DNA of 64,000 bases from NCBI GenBank assembly GCA_037693485.1, contig CM075348.1, positions 14,676,501 through 14,740,500 of the forward strand, read 5' to 3'. Numbering within the stretch: the first letter of the stretch is position 1; the number at the start of each line of letters is the position of its first letter. This DNA comes from Kitagawia praeruptora (Eukaryota; Streptophyta; Magnoliopsida; Apiales; Apiaceae). Shown in pieces: positions 33,300 through 46,374 of the stretch. The notes under the pieces were generated by a model, which was given only the letters and a program-made list of their open reading frames with translations, ran no database searches and had not been told where the DNA came from. Position numbers and translations under genes: made by a program.

Positions 33300-36200
33300 A
33301 TGTTGATGGATTCTACTTCTGGATTGAATGCTCTTGATTCCGTTGAATTACTATCAGGTTCGTACTTTTTTTGTTCGTACTGTAAAGTTTAGCTTCAATA
33401 TGTCATATTTTTAGCTTGTTTATTTGTTAATTTTTGTGTTCTTGAACATACATGTTTCATGTTTCTGTTACTGTGAAGATTTCTTAATTGTGCATATGTT
33501 GATTCTACTTTAGATGCTATAATATCTTCAGTTGCATTTGTGTTCCCTACGGTTTAGTTTTTATACGGATTAAGTAAATATTTTACTATGATTCTACATT
33601 GGATTCTGTATTATCTGTACTATCACCATCTGTGTTCATGTGGATTGTTATTTGTACTAAGATTCTACATTAGATTCTGTATTCTGTGTAATAGCATCTC
33701 TATTTATTCACTCCTTGCTTTTTAATCACTTATTAAATGCTTTTGTCCTTTTGATTCTGTGTTATATTCTATACTCTCTTTACTAGCAGATAATTTTTTT
33801 TTTTTTGATTATGTGTTCTTTTTTAATTTCTGCGCTTTACAAAGTTTGATTCTACAGTTGATTTCATTTCTCTGTTTGAACAATTTTGTTTTTTTATCAT
33901 TTATTAAAGTTTTAACATTTTAATTCTATGTTTGATTCTATTTTTATGATTCTAATTTGCATAAATTCTGCCTTGTCCAGGTGCTGGAAATAATGTCATT
34001 GTTGACTCTGGTTGCGATTCTACTGCAAATAATGAAGTTGAGGAATTTATAGAGGGCTTTGACGATTCGTTCAGTAGCAGTACTCAGTTATGGATACCAA
34101 AAGTTGCTGATCACAAATTAAAACCATATGCTGGACAACGTTTTTCAGATCTTGAATCTGCTTGCAAATTTTACACTGAGTATGCAGGAATGGTTGGTTT
34201 TGATGTTCGTCGAGAGACACAACGTGTTCGGAATAGCGTTCTTGTACACAAGTACTTAGTTTGTTCAAAATCAGGAACTCATGATACTTCTATGTCCGTT
34301 AGTTCAAATAATAGCACTGCATTGTCTGATCTGTGTAGCAGTGTCTCTAGTACGTCTATTAGAAGGAGGAATACAGTAACAAAAAAGTGTGATTGTAGTG
34401 CTAAAATAGTTATAAAGTTTGATGGGAAGGAACATTATGTGATTGATCGTTTCATTGAAGCCCATAATCATCCCATGGCTTCTGATTTTGGAAAACGATT
34501 CCTAAGGGCTAATCGCTGTATGACTGCTATTCATCGTACATTTGTGGTTGATGCTGCAAAATCGAATATCGGTTCATATAGGGCCCACGCTTTTTACAAA
34601 TCTTTAAGTGGCTCGTATTCTGATGTCGGTGCAACTGCAAAGGATTTTCAAAACTGGATGAAGGATGTCAAGTTGTTTATTGGGAAGAGAGATGCTGATC
34701 TCTTAATTGAAAAATTTAAAACGAAAAAGGAGACATCTGATGGGGGGTTTTTTTTATGAATATGAGACTGACTCAAACGGGCATTTGACTAGAATTTTTT
34801 GGGCTGATGTGCAAGGACGTCAAAACTATGAAGTTTTTGGTGATGTTGTTTCTTTTGATGCAACGTATCGTACGAATAAGTAAGTGTTTTTAAAACTTTT
34901 ATTGAATTATGATAAAGAATTAGCTCAATCAGAGCTGCTGTTTATTATCTTGGTTGAAGCGTAGCTGTCTCATATTGCGTACTGACTTGTTTATCTGACT
35001 GTTGTTTCATTATTTGCCAAACTATCTTCATGAGAGATATAATTTCATTTAAATGTTTATTCTATGTTATAGGTACAGTATGGTTTTCGTACCATTTATC
35101 GGAGTTGATAATCATTGGAAAAGCATCACTTTTGCTGCTTGTTTGCTTAATCATGAAGACATAACAAATTTCACTTGGGCATGTGAAATGTTTTTAAAAG
35201 TTTTTAAGCGCCCTCCAAAGTGCATAATTACAGATCAATGTGCTGCAATGAAAGTTGCGATTTCTGTCACTTTTCCAGCTTCTGTGATTCATCGTTATTG
35301 TATGTGGCACATAATGCAAAAGTTTCCTGCCAAGGTATTAATCATGTAATTTGATTGCTCTTATTTTTAGTCGGATTATTTTTTATATTTTTAGTTTTAG
35401 TCTACATTGATTCATTATGTGTTCAGTTCCAGTATATTTTCCTAATATAGCAGTTTTTATTTTGTTTGTCCATGTAGATTGGTGCTGTTTTCTGTGCAGA
35501 ATCTGAGTTCATGAAGAAGTTAAATCGTTTTGTCTGGTCATGTCATTTGTCGGTTGCTGAATTTGAACAAGGATGGGCTAGTGTATTGGGGGAGTTTAAA
35601 TTGACTGATCATGTTTGGCTGAATGAGCTTTATGAAATGAGGAATTCGTGGATACCTGCTTTTTTCAGGGACAAACCTATGGGAGGGTTATTGAGAACTA
35701 CATCTAGGTCCGAAAGTTCTAACTTTTTCTTTAATCATTTTGTACAAAAAGGAGACACCCTTTCAGAATTTTACATGTGCTATGAAAGTGCAATCGATAA
35801 ACAAGTTTATGAATGTAAAAGACTTGATGATGGAGATAGTTGTGTTCCACGGCCAGTAACAGAAAAGGAAATCGAGAAAGATGCAGCTCGACTCTACACT
35901 AGATCCATATTTTACAAGGTTCAGAAAGAAATTAAAGCAAGCTGCTATCATATTAAGTTGGCTGGGCAACCAATCATAGTTGATGGGATTAATAAATTTG
36001 TTGTCATGGATAAGAGTTTGCACGATAGTTTGTTTGAGGTTTATTTGTCTTTTTCCTCAAATGATGTATCGTGCTCATGTCACCTTTTTACGAGAGTTGG
36101 ATACTTATGTCGGCATTGTTTTTTCTGTCTTGGACTGTGGGGAATTGAAGAGATCCCACGGCAATTTTTGTGCAATCGATGGATGAAGAATGCAGTCAAA

Positions 36201-36743
36201 AGATTCTGCACTCTGAATTTGGGTAGTACATCTGAGGATAGCCAGTGGCATAAGACTAGAGATACTTCAAAAAAAGTTTGGAATGAGTTTCAAGGATGTT
36301 TGGGCGACGTTTCTAACAATAATGATGGTATGGAGTATCTTCTCGAAGAGATGAAGTCTTTGAGAATTAGAGTCAAGCAGAAGGTCAGGAATCCCCATGC
36401 AACAAAGGATGATATACTACAACAAATGTTTGGTGTCAGGCCTTCAACTTCAATTATTGTGCTTCCACCGTTGCAGAGTAATAATAAGGGCTGTCGCAAG
36501 AGAATAATAGGACCTGCTGAACGAAGTTGTGATGGCCAAGACAGGCCTAAGAGGGTTTGTAAAGGTTGTAATGAGAAAGGTTTTCATGATAAAAGAAACT
36601 GTCCGAAGAAGGCTCAACAGGTTACATACAATTCATTAGCGAATGCTCAAAATGTTGATGTTCCGGAATCTGTACCTCCAAATTCAAATGTAGCTCAGCT
36701 TGTTGATGTCCTGGAATCTGTTCCTCCAAATTCAAATGTATAG
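33300..36743 (+). CDS. FAR1-type MULE transposase, one frameshift
   Basis: DDE transposase of the FAR1/FHY3-related Mutator family; it binds the TIRs and cuts and joins DNA in the nucleus. Four exons fit with GT/AG borders: 33300-33357, 33981-34879, 35073-35334, 35478-36743, about 827 aa if the break is ignored. Visible parts: FAR1 zinc domain (SDLESACKFYTEYAGM; CDCSAKI; EAHNHPM), MULE DDE core (SFDATYRTNKY; PFIGVDNHW; CIITDQCAAM; RYCMWHIMQKFP), SWIM zinc finger (CSCHLFTRVGYLCRHC, about 36,069-36,120), and a C-terminal CCHC knuckle (CKGCNEKGFHDKRNC). The C-terminus carries a duplicated VPPNSNV peptide. Oddity: a run of eight T at 34,748-34,755 puts the downstream part one base out of frame. 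It converges on the protease locus as mudrA does on mudrB. Placement inside matched TIRs argues against a domesticated host FAR1 gene. Confidence 0.88.
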
Positions 36744-36889
36744 AATGTAGTTTAATGCTTCCATTTTCAATTCTATTATTCTAGCAGTATTTTTGTTGTT
36801 TAAAGATTGTAGTTAGCTTTTTCCGGATTATTATGGATAAGACTTGTGTTTTTTGGTGGTTTCATAAATGAGCATTTTTATAATTTCAA

Positions 36890-37425
36890 TTTGATTTATT
36901 AGGTAACAGTTGCTATTTATATGAGATTCTGTATGTGATTTTGTTCTACCATATATAAATATTTTAATAGAAAAAATCATATAAACAATAGGAAGAAAAC
37001 ATTATAGAATCTTATATTTTAATATAATTTGACGGCCCGCCAGGGCACCTACATACTATGATTTAATTACGAGTAAATTTATTAGGTAACAATTACTATT
37101 TATATGAGATTCTCTGTGTGATTCTGTTCTACCATCATTTTGTTGAGCACTTGTTTTTGCTATAGTAATACTATAGAATCTTATATTTAACCTAATCTTA
37201 TATTTAACCTTATATTCAACCATATATGAATATTTTAATAGAAAAAATCATATAAACAATAGGAAGAAAACATTATAGAATTTTATATTTAATATAATTT
37301 GATGGCCCGCCAGGGCACCTACATACTATGATTTAATTACGAGTAAATTTATTACGTAACAATTACTATTTATATGAGATTCTCTGTGTGATTCTGTTCT
37401 ACCGTAAAAATTTTAGAATCATACT
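36890..37425 (+). repeat. Tandem duplication behind the transposase gene
   Basis: A unit starting AGGTAACARTTRCTATTTAT and running through a GGCCCGCCAGGGCACCTAC segment to TACGAGTAAATTTATT occurs at 36,901-37,082 and again at 37,083-37,353, the second with an insertion. A partial third copy follows at 37,354-37,403. The GC-rich segment is a small hairpin (GCCC-GCCA-GGGC). Confidence 0.85.
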
Positions 37426-37818
37426 AGATTAAAAATATTCCAAACTATGATATTTTTTTTTAGAACCTAATAGTCTTAGTGTAATTTTTTTGACAAAGTG
37501 TGGTTGTTTTTTTTTTGGATATTTAATTTGTCTTTAGATTTTTTTACCTTAATAACTAAAATATCATGGGCTTATGGATCATGAAATATTGGGCTGTATA
37601 CTCAACTTAATAATTTTTTTATCTTATAAAATTTACGCGGGGGAATGTAAATGGTTTTTGTAGAGTGTAGTTGTGAGTTGTGACTATTCACATGTACACT
37701 GTTTTCCCTTCCCAATGTCCAGCATGTGTCTTTTCAAATAGATTTTACCTTTGTTATAAAAGACCACCTCTGTTTATTTGTTTCTCATTCTTCTCAAACA
37801 CAATATCCTCATATTTCA

Positions 37819-38136
37819 ATGGCTCTCCTCCAAGATGAAGACTTTTTTTATGAAGATTTCACTGTTCGTATCAACGGTGTTTTTTATCAAGTTGACAACA
37901 TCCCGGCATCAATTCTTTCGCTCCTCAACTACAGAGATTATGGTAATATTAATTGGTTTCTAATGGATTTTAGGTTGGCTATAATGGACAAAGAAGACTG
38001 GGAAAGGAAGATGATGATTCGTAACAGTCGGATCATTACTTTTGCAACAACTATGTCTCGGATACTACATGCAAAAGAAAAGGCTACCAAGGAGAAAAAA
38101 GCCAAGAAGCAGAAGACTGAAGCCTCTACTTCTTAG
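37819..38136 (+). CDS. Orphan 105-aa basic-tailed protein of the MULE
   Basis: I do not recognise this protein. The frame starts at ATG 37,819 (MALLQDEDFFYEDF), the best start because a TATA-like TTATAAAA lies about 65 bp upstream (near 37,754). The upstream in-frame extension to 37,726 would cover that box. The first 75 residues look globular (VRINGVFYQVDNIPASILSL, then NINWFLMDFRLAIMDKEDW). The last 20 are strongly basic (KEKATKEKKAKKQK), like a nuclear localisation tail. No intron is needed. It sits between the two convergent gene blocks of the element. Its 3' flank was later duplicated (38,134 and 38,575). It may be an accessory factor of the element; a captured host gene fragment is the alternative. 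Confidence 0.5.
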   Translation: MALLQDEDFFYEDFTVRINGVFYQVDNIPASILSLLNYRDYGNINWFLMDFRLAIMDKEDWERKMMIRNSRIITFATTMSRILHAKEKATKEKKAKKQKTEASTS

Positions 38137-39520
38137 TTTAATGTAATGAATTTCAATGTAAAATGTTTATGAATTTCAATGTAATGAATTATTATTATAT
38201 GTAATGAAAGAACTATTATATGAATGAATGATTTAATATAATTAAGATTTGATTGTTTCAATATTTTTTTGTTTCTTTTCTGTTTATCAAATATTGTTAA
38301 GTACTAGATTCTATATTTTAATGTTTGTTTTTGTCTCAAAAATAAATTCAATTTGATAATGTTAACATATGAGAAATAATTATTTTAATTTAAAATAATG
38401 TTTCTGTTTTACTCTCAATGAATTTATCCTTATTCAGTGTAACACATAAAATAAATTACTCATTAGGAAACATGGCAAGAAGCTGTTAATAAATCATTTC
38501 AAAAAAGGTTAAACATTAATTTGCAAAATATGATTTGCATACCTATCATAAAAATACTGAACAGCCTTTACTTTTTAGTTTAATGTAATGAATTTCAATG
38601 TAAAATGTTTATGAATTTCAATGTAATGAATTATTATTATATGTAATGAAAAAACTATTATATGAATGAATGATTTAATATAATTAAGATTTGATTGTTT
38701 CAATATTTTTTTGTTTCTTTTCTGTTTATCAAATATTGTTAAGTACTAGATTCTATATTTTAATGTTTTTTTTGTCTCAAAAATAAATTCAATTTGATAA
38801 TGTTAACATATGAGAAATAATTTTTAAAAAATGTTATTTTAATTTATAATTTGCCAAATGTTAGAAAAACCTAATTTAGAATCATATAATATAGAATCTA
38901 ATATAGAATCATACTAATATAATTTTAAAATCATACTAATTGTTTGTTGAATCTAAGGTAGCATGTACAAAATTAATATGAATCAAATATATTAAATATT
39001 AGTATTTAATCATACTAAAACCATACTAACTGTTAGTATAAACCTAAAATTAAAAACCTTACTAAGTGTTTTTACAATGGGAAAGGGAGTGAGTTCTTTG
39101 TTTTCTATGTCTATTTTTCTATCATGTAATATTTTGTTTTTTCATCTATTTTTTTCCCTATGGCTTTAATTTTTTTATGTGTTACAATCTTTTCAATCTA
39201 ATATAAAGTTAGTTATTCAAGATAATGATCAAAATTAGCTTTTTGGACCTTAAGGTGTAATTTCTTAGTTTTACATAGTTTGGTTCAAGTGGTAAAATGA
39301 AATTAAGTTTATAGTTTGGTGCCTTAAGATAATGTTTCTGTTTTATTCTCAATGAATTTATCCTTATTCATTGTAACACATAAAATAAATTATTCAGTAG
39401 GAAACATGGCAAGAAGCTGTTAATAAATCATTTCAAAAAAGGTTAAACATTATAGATTCTGTTTGCTCCATTTGCAAAATATGATTTGCATACCTATCAT
39501 AAAAATACTGAACAGCCTTA
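38134..39520. repeat. Tandem duplication at the meeting point of the two gene blocks
   Basis: Segment A (3' flank of the 105-aa gene, from CTTAGTTTAATGTAATG) is at 38,134-38,394 and again at 38,575-38,842. Segment B (3' end of the minus-strand ORF at 39.4 kb) is at 38,395-38,573 and again at 39,328-39,517. The order is A-B-A-spacer-B, so the first copy lost, or the second gained, about 490 bp. The copies are very similar, so the duplication is young compared with the element. Confidence 0.85.
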
Positions 39521-39837
39521 ACTACATTGTTAATTGAAATCATACCCAAATTATCAAGATAATTCATTACAATGTATTTAAATCTATCTAAAAAAGCCTC
39601 GGTTGATGCTGTCAAAGTCGTCCAGATTTTGTAGTTTATCCAACATTTATGTAGTGATAGTTGTCTTCTAAGGTTGCTGTTGAAACGTATCTGGACCTCG
39701 ATAATATCAAAAGGCCTTAAAAAGGGGCATTCTTCATGTTTCAAAACGACAAAATACAAAGGGTTTGAAACCGTATCGAATAAAGTTGCAGTGATGCACT
39801 GCGTATAGCTCAATTCCTCCCTCGTTCTTTCATCCAT
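39433..39837 (-). CDS. Unassigned 134-aa ORF at the 3' end of the protease locus
   Basis: Open from ATG 39,837 (MDERTREELSYTQC) to TGA at 39,433. A good 3' splice site (TTTTGTTTTCAG) lies just before it, so it may instead be a last exon starting at 39,846. Joined to the preceding protease exon (ending 40,018) it would be in the wrong phase, giving a stop after a few codons. The product (LYFVVLKHEECPFLRPFDII, NNVVKAVQYFYDRYANH) matches no family I recognise. Either a one-base change broke the original fusion or it is a separate ORF. Confidence 0.35.
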   Translation of the reverse strand: MDERTREELSYTQCITATLFDTVSNPLYFVVLKHEECPFLRPFDIIEVQIRFNSNLRRQLSLHKCWINYKIWTTLTASTEAFLDRFKYIVMNYLDNLGMISINNVVKAVQYFYDRYANHILQMEQTESIMFNLF

Positions 39838-42800
39838 GTTGAGCAACTGAAAACAAAAAAAAAGTATGTAAATAAAACTACCCTTTGTGAATAAACCATA
39901 AATATAAACCAAATCCCTGTTAGATTCTACATTAGATTCACTATGTAAATAAAACTACCCTTTGTGTAAACCATAAAGATAAACAGTAAAGAGACCTAAA
40001 TGCATTAATCGATATACCTGTCTGATTAATTTCTTCTTGCATCTGAACTCGTAGGCTATTAAGTTGACAAGATATTATTTTGAACGCATAGAGTTGCCTC
40101 GCCTTCTTTAACTGTCTCTTTTGAGCTTGCTGGACGAATGTCAAAAATAAACTCCATCAGTAATATATATCTTACATACCATAGAAACTCATAAAGCATC
40201 TAATACAACAATGAAATGAACATATAATCTACTCATAAGAAAACAAAAACAACTCATTGAGACTTGACCTTTCATGAATGTAAACTCATGGGAGGAGGAC
40301 CTACTAAAGCATTGACAATATATACACACTATACTGATGTATGTTTATTTATTACTTTCGGCTTTTGTTAACTAGTAGAACAGAATTTTAACCGTATTTT
40401 GTATAAACCATGAAAGCATCATATTTGACAGAAGATAATGTAGATTATATTATTCTACCAAGGTCTTATCAGTGTCCATATATATTGAAAAAAATAAAAT
40501 TGACTTTTCTTTCATTACCTTGTCATTTTCAGTTAGTAACTTCGATTCCCAGCTGCGCACTCCATTTCCTTTATAGGTCTCCATATGCCGAATTGCATAA
40601 ATTCCACAATCGAACTGATTTTTCTCCGTGCGCCATTTCATCTCAAGTCTTGTAATCGGCACATTAGCTAAGTCTGTGGCTTTGTTCACATTTATATCCA
40701 TCATATATGTGACGAAATTGTCTTTCTGTAATTTAAGACAATATCACTTATTAGTTAGTATGCTAAAATATTACTCATAAAAATTGCAAATGCAGATTCC
40801 AATTTCCAAGTTTCAATACGCATTCTGAACACAATCATACAAATAAAGACACTACAACTACTTACAAATGATGACTAAATACAAATAATAATGTCTCATA
40901 TTCCTATTCATTGATGTATATTCCTTTTGACTAACTTTTGTTAGTGAATATTTCAATAACAATAATTGAATACATGCAGTGTTAGTTACTTGAAACTCTA
41001 ACCAAAACATAAAAACTACAGCAGAGATAAGCGAAATGGAAGCCTTGCTTTAATTCCCAATTCCTGGAACTAGCAAACATCTAAACAAAGAATATGATGC
41101 ATTAATCATAAAAGGCGAGCATTACAACAATCTAGTTATTACGAAAATCCTGAAGTGCATCACCATCAAGTAGTTAATACTGAGTTTTCAAAGAGACTGT
41201 CTTGAAATCGATAGGTGTACTTACTAAACATGACATGACTTAGTAACATGTAAGCGACATAATCTAATTTAGAATCAAACAATTAACTAGGATATATTTT
41301 GAAAATCAGCAAAACCACATGAACACATCTCCTACTACATAGATCACATAATCTAATTTAGAGCACATAATCTACATAGAGCACATAATCTAATTTAGAA
41401 TCAAACAATTAACTACTTAGAAAATTCGCACAAATCACAAAACCAAATGAACACAACTGCTAGTACAGAATCTAATGTAGAATCAAACTATAAACTAAGT
41501 CTTACCAGCATTTCTGGGATTCCATCATAAATGGAAGTAATTTGCTCTCCTATTTTATTGTTGTCGAGAATTTCAACTGATGGCGACTTGAGATTGATGC
41601 AGATCACATAGTAGTGGTGGATATAATGTATAGGGAAGAAAACCTATATTTCATTTGCCAATTTTAAAATAGTTTGAAAATGCAGAATAAAAAACAAAAA
41701 ACAATATATATAGAATTTCAAAAGTTATACCAGATCAACATTTTTGATATCAACGAAATGTTTTTGTAGCACTTGGTCCAAATTCTCTTTGAACATGCGA
41801 TATTGAGTTGCTTTCATTATAGGATCTTCGTTCATTTCCTTACAAGTGCTTCGAGTGTTCAATCCCTTTCTTGCAGCAACTGTTCCAATCTGTTGAAAAC
41901 ATAGAAAATTAATAGCTTCCACTAAACTCTATATTGACCAGATCTAAGCATGGGCCGACTGGAAAAAGTAGGCAAGTAAGTTATGTAAGCCATATGCATT
42001 CAATAATAAAGGAAACAAATACTTGTAATTGTACAATTGGAGCATAAAACATACCGTATTGTAAGTGTTGCAAAAGAATCTGCGTGGAGAGTCAATTGAT
42101 CTGAATTTTTCTTCCTCATTTAATATGCAGGTATAAGTGTCTAAAACACCACAAACTAGCTGCCTATCTAGCTGCAAAGTCTGGACTTCATGTTTTGCGC
42201 ATACAACTTTATCTTGCCATAAAAACACTTTTTGCCTGTATTCACGTTACAAAAGGAAAATGTAATTATGCTTGTTTTCCTGGTCATTCAGTTTGAATCA
42301 AAATATGTCATTACTCCAACTTACAGTGGGTAATCATTGCTTGCATTAAGCCAATTCCAAACATCCTCTTCCGCTTTTGTCAAATTTTGTTTGTCGATGT
42401 CAATAGTGCGCTCACGGAATGGTGACTTATGCAATTCACCCAATTTGACTTCTCTCCTTGGTCTTTCACCAAATTTCACCATTGGAGGTTTGTTATCGTC
42501 GCTATCAAAATCAAGGTCAATGATTCTACCTTCTAAGGTTAATTCTCCTAAAAAAAAAAGCTTTATTTGACATTTTTAATAATGGTCTGTCTGATTTTGG
42601 GTGGCCAAGTACATCAACGGTATTCCAATCTTCATCCGTCAATTGATTCCAATCCACCTCAAAGCTGTTTAAAAACTTTATAATGTCATTTATACTTGTA
42701 CTTTTTATTTTAACAAAATCTAATTAAAGTAATCTAAATCAGTTGTAGAATCTAAACGAACAAAACCAAATGTAGCATGAACTACCAGTTTTAAACTTAA

Positions 42801-45800
42801 TGGTTTCAGTTTTTTAATACAATACAATAAATCTACTAGAAACTACTAATACAGGGCATCCTTCTGTGTTATTCATTTAGAACTGTATACAACTATGCTA
42901 ACATTCAGTTTGCAGAATTTAAGAGACGTAATTAAAGTAGTTTAAATTGAACATTCAAGAAAAAAGCATATAAACAAAGGAAAAAATCGACGGTTAATCA
43001 AATAACAGGACAATTTCTATCAATAACAATGTGCAAACTTTACAAGGACAATGCAGACTTTAAATTTTCACGTTTGAAGAGAATCATAGTTGATAGGCAA
43101 TCTTTCCTTAATTACAAGAATTTAAAACTTTCAGAAATCAAGTACGATGAGTTAACATATAATACCTTTCAACTGCATCAACATGGTTTACTAGCTTCTG
43201 AAACTCTTTTTCAACATTTTTAAGCTCAGGATTTGTTGGAAATAATGCCTTTGCCGTTTTCAAACTGTCATGGCATGCCCTTTTCATTTTCTTCAGCTCA
43301 GCAATATCCTTTTTCATTTGTAACATGAAGTCCTAGTTTTTTTTCCACACACAGTAGTTAGTTAAAAAAACAAAATAGGTTTGCATTAGTTGTACAAGTA
43401 CAAAAAATACTTACTTCTTCGTTGATACATTCGTCATCTGCATAAGCATATGTGATGTCCTTTGCTATTGATAAGATTCCAGCCCTAACTCCATCCATTT
43501 CAAATGACTGTACCCCTTTTATAGTTTCGATTGGAGTTTGATATTTCTGGCTGTCTACAAAAATCTGTGTAGAAACAATACATTTAATCAATCACAGTTG
43601 CAAAAAAAACAGATGCTAATTTAAATTATTATCATAAAGAAATAATAAAGTAGCCACCTTCTCTGCAACTTCATTGTTATTGCCAGCAGTGACAACTGTT
43701 TCTTTATTTCTTTCTTCAATCGCCACATTTGCAACACTACCATCCTTAATGATCTATATATATATATGTCAAAAACATAATCTCAGATTCACGAAGCACT
43801 TTAAAAGCAACAAACTTAGAATCTCACTTAACATTTGAATACCGAGCTACAAATTTCATTTGAATACAAACTAACTAGTATAGAATCTAATGTAGCATCT
43901 AGAACATATATCAACAATCAAACAAAAAGTTATCAAAATGACACATATTTTGCAAAAAAAAAAAAAACAAGGCTATATTTAATAAGTCACCTTCTCTGAA
44001 AATTCATTGTCACCAGTGACAATTGCTTCTTCATTTCGTTCTTCAATAATGACATTGACATCCTTAATTAACTGAAATAGTAAGACAATTTCAGTCAATG
44101 CTTATACAGCAATATATATGTTAATCACTAAAATATTTCTATACCTCAGCTTGATCATTTGTTAAATCATCATTGACTTGAATTTCTTCAGACATTTTCT
44201 CTGTCTCTTTAATGTTTACTCCTTCAAACTCGCAATTCTGTATAATCAGAAAATTGAAAAGAAAACTTATTTCAATAATTTTGGAGTTATGCGATGATGA
44301 TAAAATAATCAATGCAATCAAGGATAATTTTGGAGTTATGCAATGTAAAGCATGATTTACATGTATGGAAAACATTTATACCTCAGTTGTATAAGCTTCC
44401 GCCTCTGGTTCTAAATCTCCATGTACTTCATATTCCTCTTCCTGCATAAACTTTGTAAAAAATATAAGAAACTCAATTTCCTTTGACATTTTTAGTGTGT
44501 TACTTTGAAATTTATACCTCAGTTGCAAAATCTCCCCCGTCTGCTTGTGAATCTTCCTGTACTTCATATTTTCCTTCCTGCATAAAAGTTTAAATTTCAG
44601 AAGTTTGTAAACAAATAAGGACAAAAAAATTGCAATGTACATAAAAAAATGACTTACTATTTTCCCCTTTCCGTAAGTGTTGTTTATGATTTCAGCCTGA
44701 TTTCTTTGAAGCACAGTAAAATTGGACCATCCAGTAAAAGCAGGTGATTTTCTATCAACTTTAACAACTTCATTTTCCACGCGATCAAGGTAGAAAAACT
44801 AAAAAACAAAGTATAAGAAAAATAAAAAATGAGTGTACAACAAACATGGAATGGCAGTTTACTATATATGAAAGAGTAGTTAAAATCTTACAATCAAAAA
44901 CATAAGTGGTCCTGTGTAATACTGAGTTATAGGATCTTCAAGCCATGCCATAGAAGCACCTTTTAATCCCTCGATCACAAGTTTACACCAGTTCATTTCT
45001 TTAGCCTCATCGAAAGATCCAACAAGTCCCAACACATCCTGACTAACAAACGAACCTTTTGTGCATCGGACAAACAGATTATACATGAGAACCATAAAGT
45101 TTTGCTTGAACTCAAAATTTAACTCCGTTGTCCTTGCAATCTTTTTCATTATCATCAATTCTGTCACTTTATGTCCAGCCTTTTTTTCCGGAAATTGATC
45201 TCTCCATTCATTTTTTATTTGAGTACCCACTGGTCCTAAAATGACTGTTCTATTTCCTTTCGGGAGCCCCAGTGTGTTGTGTACATCATCCTCTGTAATC
45301 CTAATCACCTTTTTATCCGCCAAATTTAACCAATTGTTGTAGGGGTCATAAAACCATACAACATCTCTTGCCATTTCATTAGGTATATGCCTGAATGAAA
45401 ATTCAAGCAAATCCCCAAACCCAGCATCTCTTATCCATTTCTTTTGATCATCAGTCAAATTTTTCATTGCTTCAGAGAAGTTGCTAGGATGCGCTCGAAG
45501 CTTCAGCTTCTTTGGCATTTCAATACCATCTTCCTGTTTTACGTCCTTTTTCTTTTTCTTTTTGGCCTGCACATTTTTAAAACTCCACTTAGGAATCATC
45601 ATTACAATAAAGATATTATATTTAATATATAATCTGCTACAAAATCATCTATCTATTAATCATTTTAGACTACCAAGTGAACTCTTTAATTACAGACATA
45701 ATGTGAAGTGGTTTACCTTTGGCATTGGCATCTTTCTTTTTTTCCTTTCATTTTTCTTTCCTTCACTTGTATTTATCTTTCGTTTTGCATACTTCTTCCT

Positions 45801-46374
45801 TTTTATCTCAATTACTTCAGGCTCTTTGTCACTTTCGGTTTCTTCATCTGAGCAGGAGGTGTTTATATGTTGAAGATTTTCTGTTTGCTTTGCTACAGAC
45901 CTTGTGACACGAGGAGGAGGTGGTGTTGTAGCTATTTTCCTTCTTTTTGTAGCTTTTTTTTTTCCAATAAAAAAAAATAGAACACATAAGAAATAGATAT
46001 CAGCAAAGGAATAATTTAGCATGGATTAATAATTACTAAGTATAAGAAACACATAAGTAAATCCTTAGTCGGATTCAAGATGCAAAACCGGGAAAAAAAA
46101 TCTAAGTATAATTTAGAATGGATTAATAATTACTAAGCATAATTTAGAATAGATAGCTAATTACTAGTTACTAGAGAATAATATACAGTTTTTCCATAAA
46201 TACCTGAACGAGATGAACTCAGAATTTCTATCGGATTAATTTCCATTGATCTTTTCTTTGCACGTGGTGTAACAAAACGTGGTGATTTCCTTGCTTCCAC
46301 TTGTTTGAATTTAATTGTCAGAATCTTTTTTTTCTGAACTTTCATTTCATTTGCAAGTTTTGTCTCTCCAACAC
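39830..46374 (-). CDS. Ulp1-type C48 protease with plant-mobile N-terminal domain, one frameshift
   Basis: SUMO-protease-like protein of the kind carried by plant MULEs. Exons that join in phase: 46374-46204, 45952-45717, 45566-44892, 44798-44658, 44577-44518, 44441-44382, 44237-44145, 44071-43991, 43753-43658, 43564-43415, 43332-43166, 42664-42325, 42235-42055, 41889-41731, 41643-41506, 40725-40519, 40129-40018. The 44.7-45.6 kb exons encode the domain typical of these proteins (WIRDAGFGDLLEF, ITEDDVHNTLGLPKG, FFYLDRVE). The C-terminal C48 domain has His (HYIHHYYVIC), Asp (EILDNN), Gln and Cys (NQFDCGIYAIRHMETY). Oddities: a T10 run (42,550-42,559) breaks the frame by one base; exon pairs 44577/44441 and 44071/43753 are duplicates. 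The first ATG in this block is 46,345, but phase also continues from the upstream ULP exons, so this may be the second half of one fusion gene. Confidence 0.75.

Noticed and set aside
33300..36743. Host FAR1/FHY3 transcription factor gene
   Set aside because: The gene is enclosed by matched TIRs in (TA)n, has a frameshift and keeps the DDE core, so an element-encoded transposase is the better reading.
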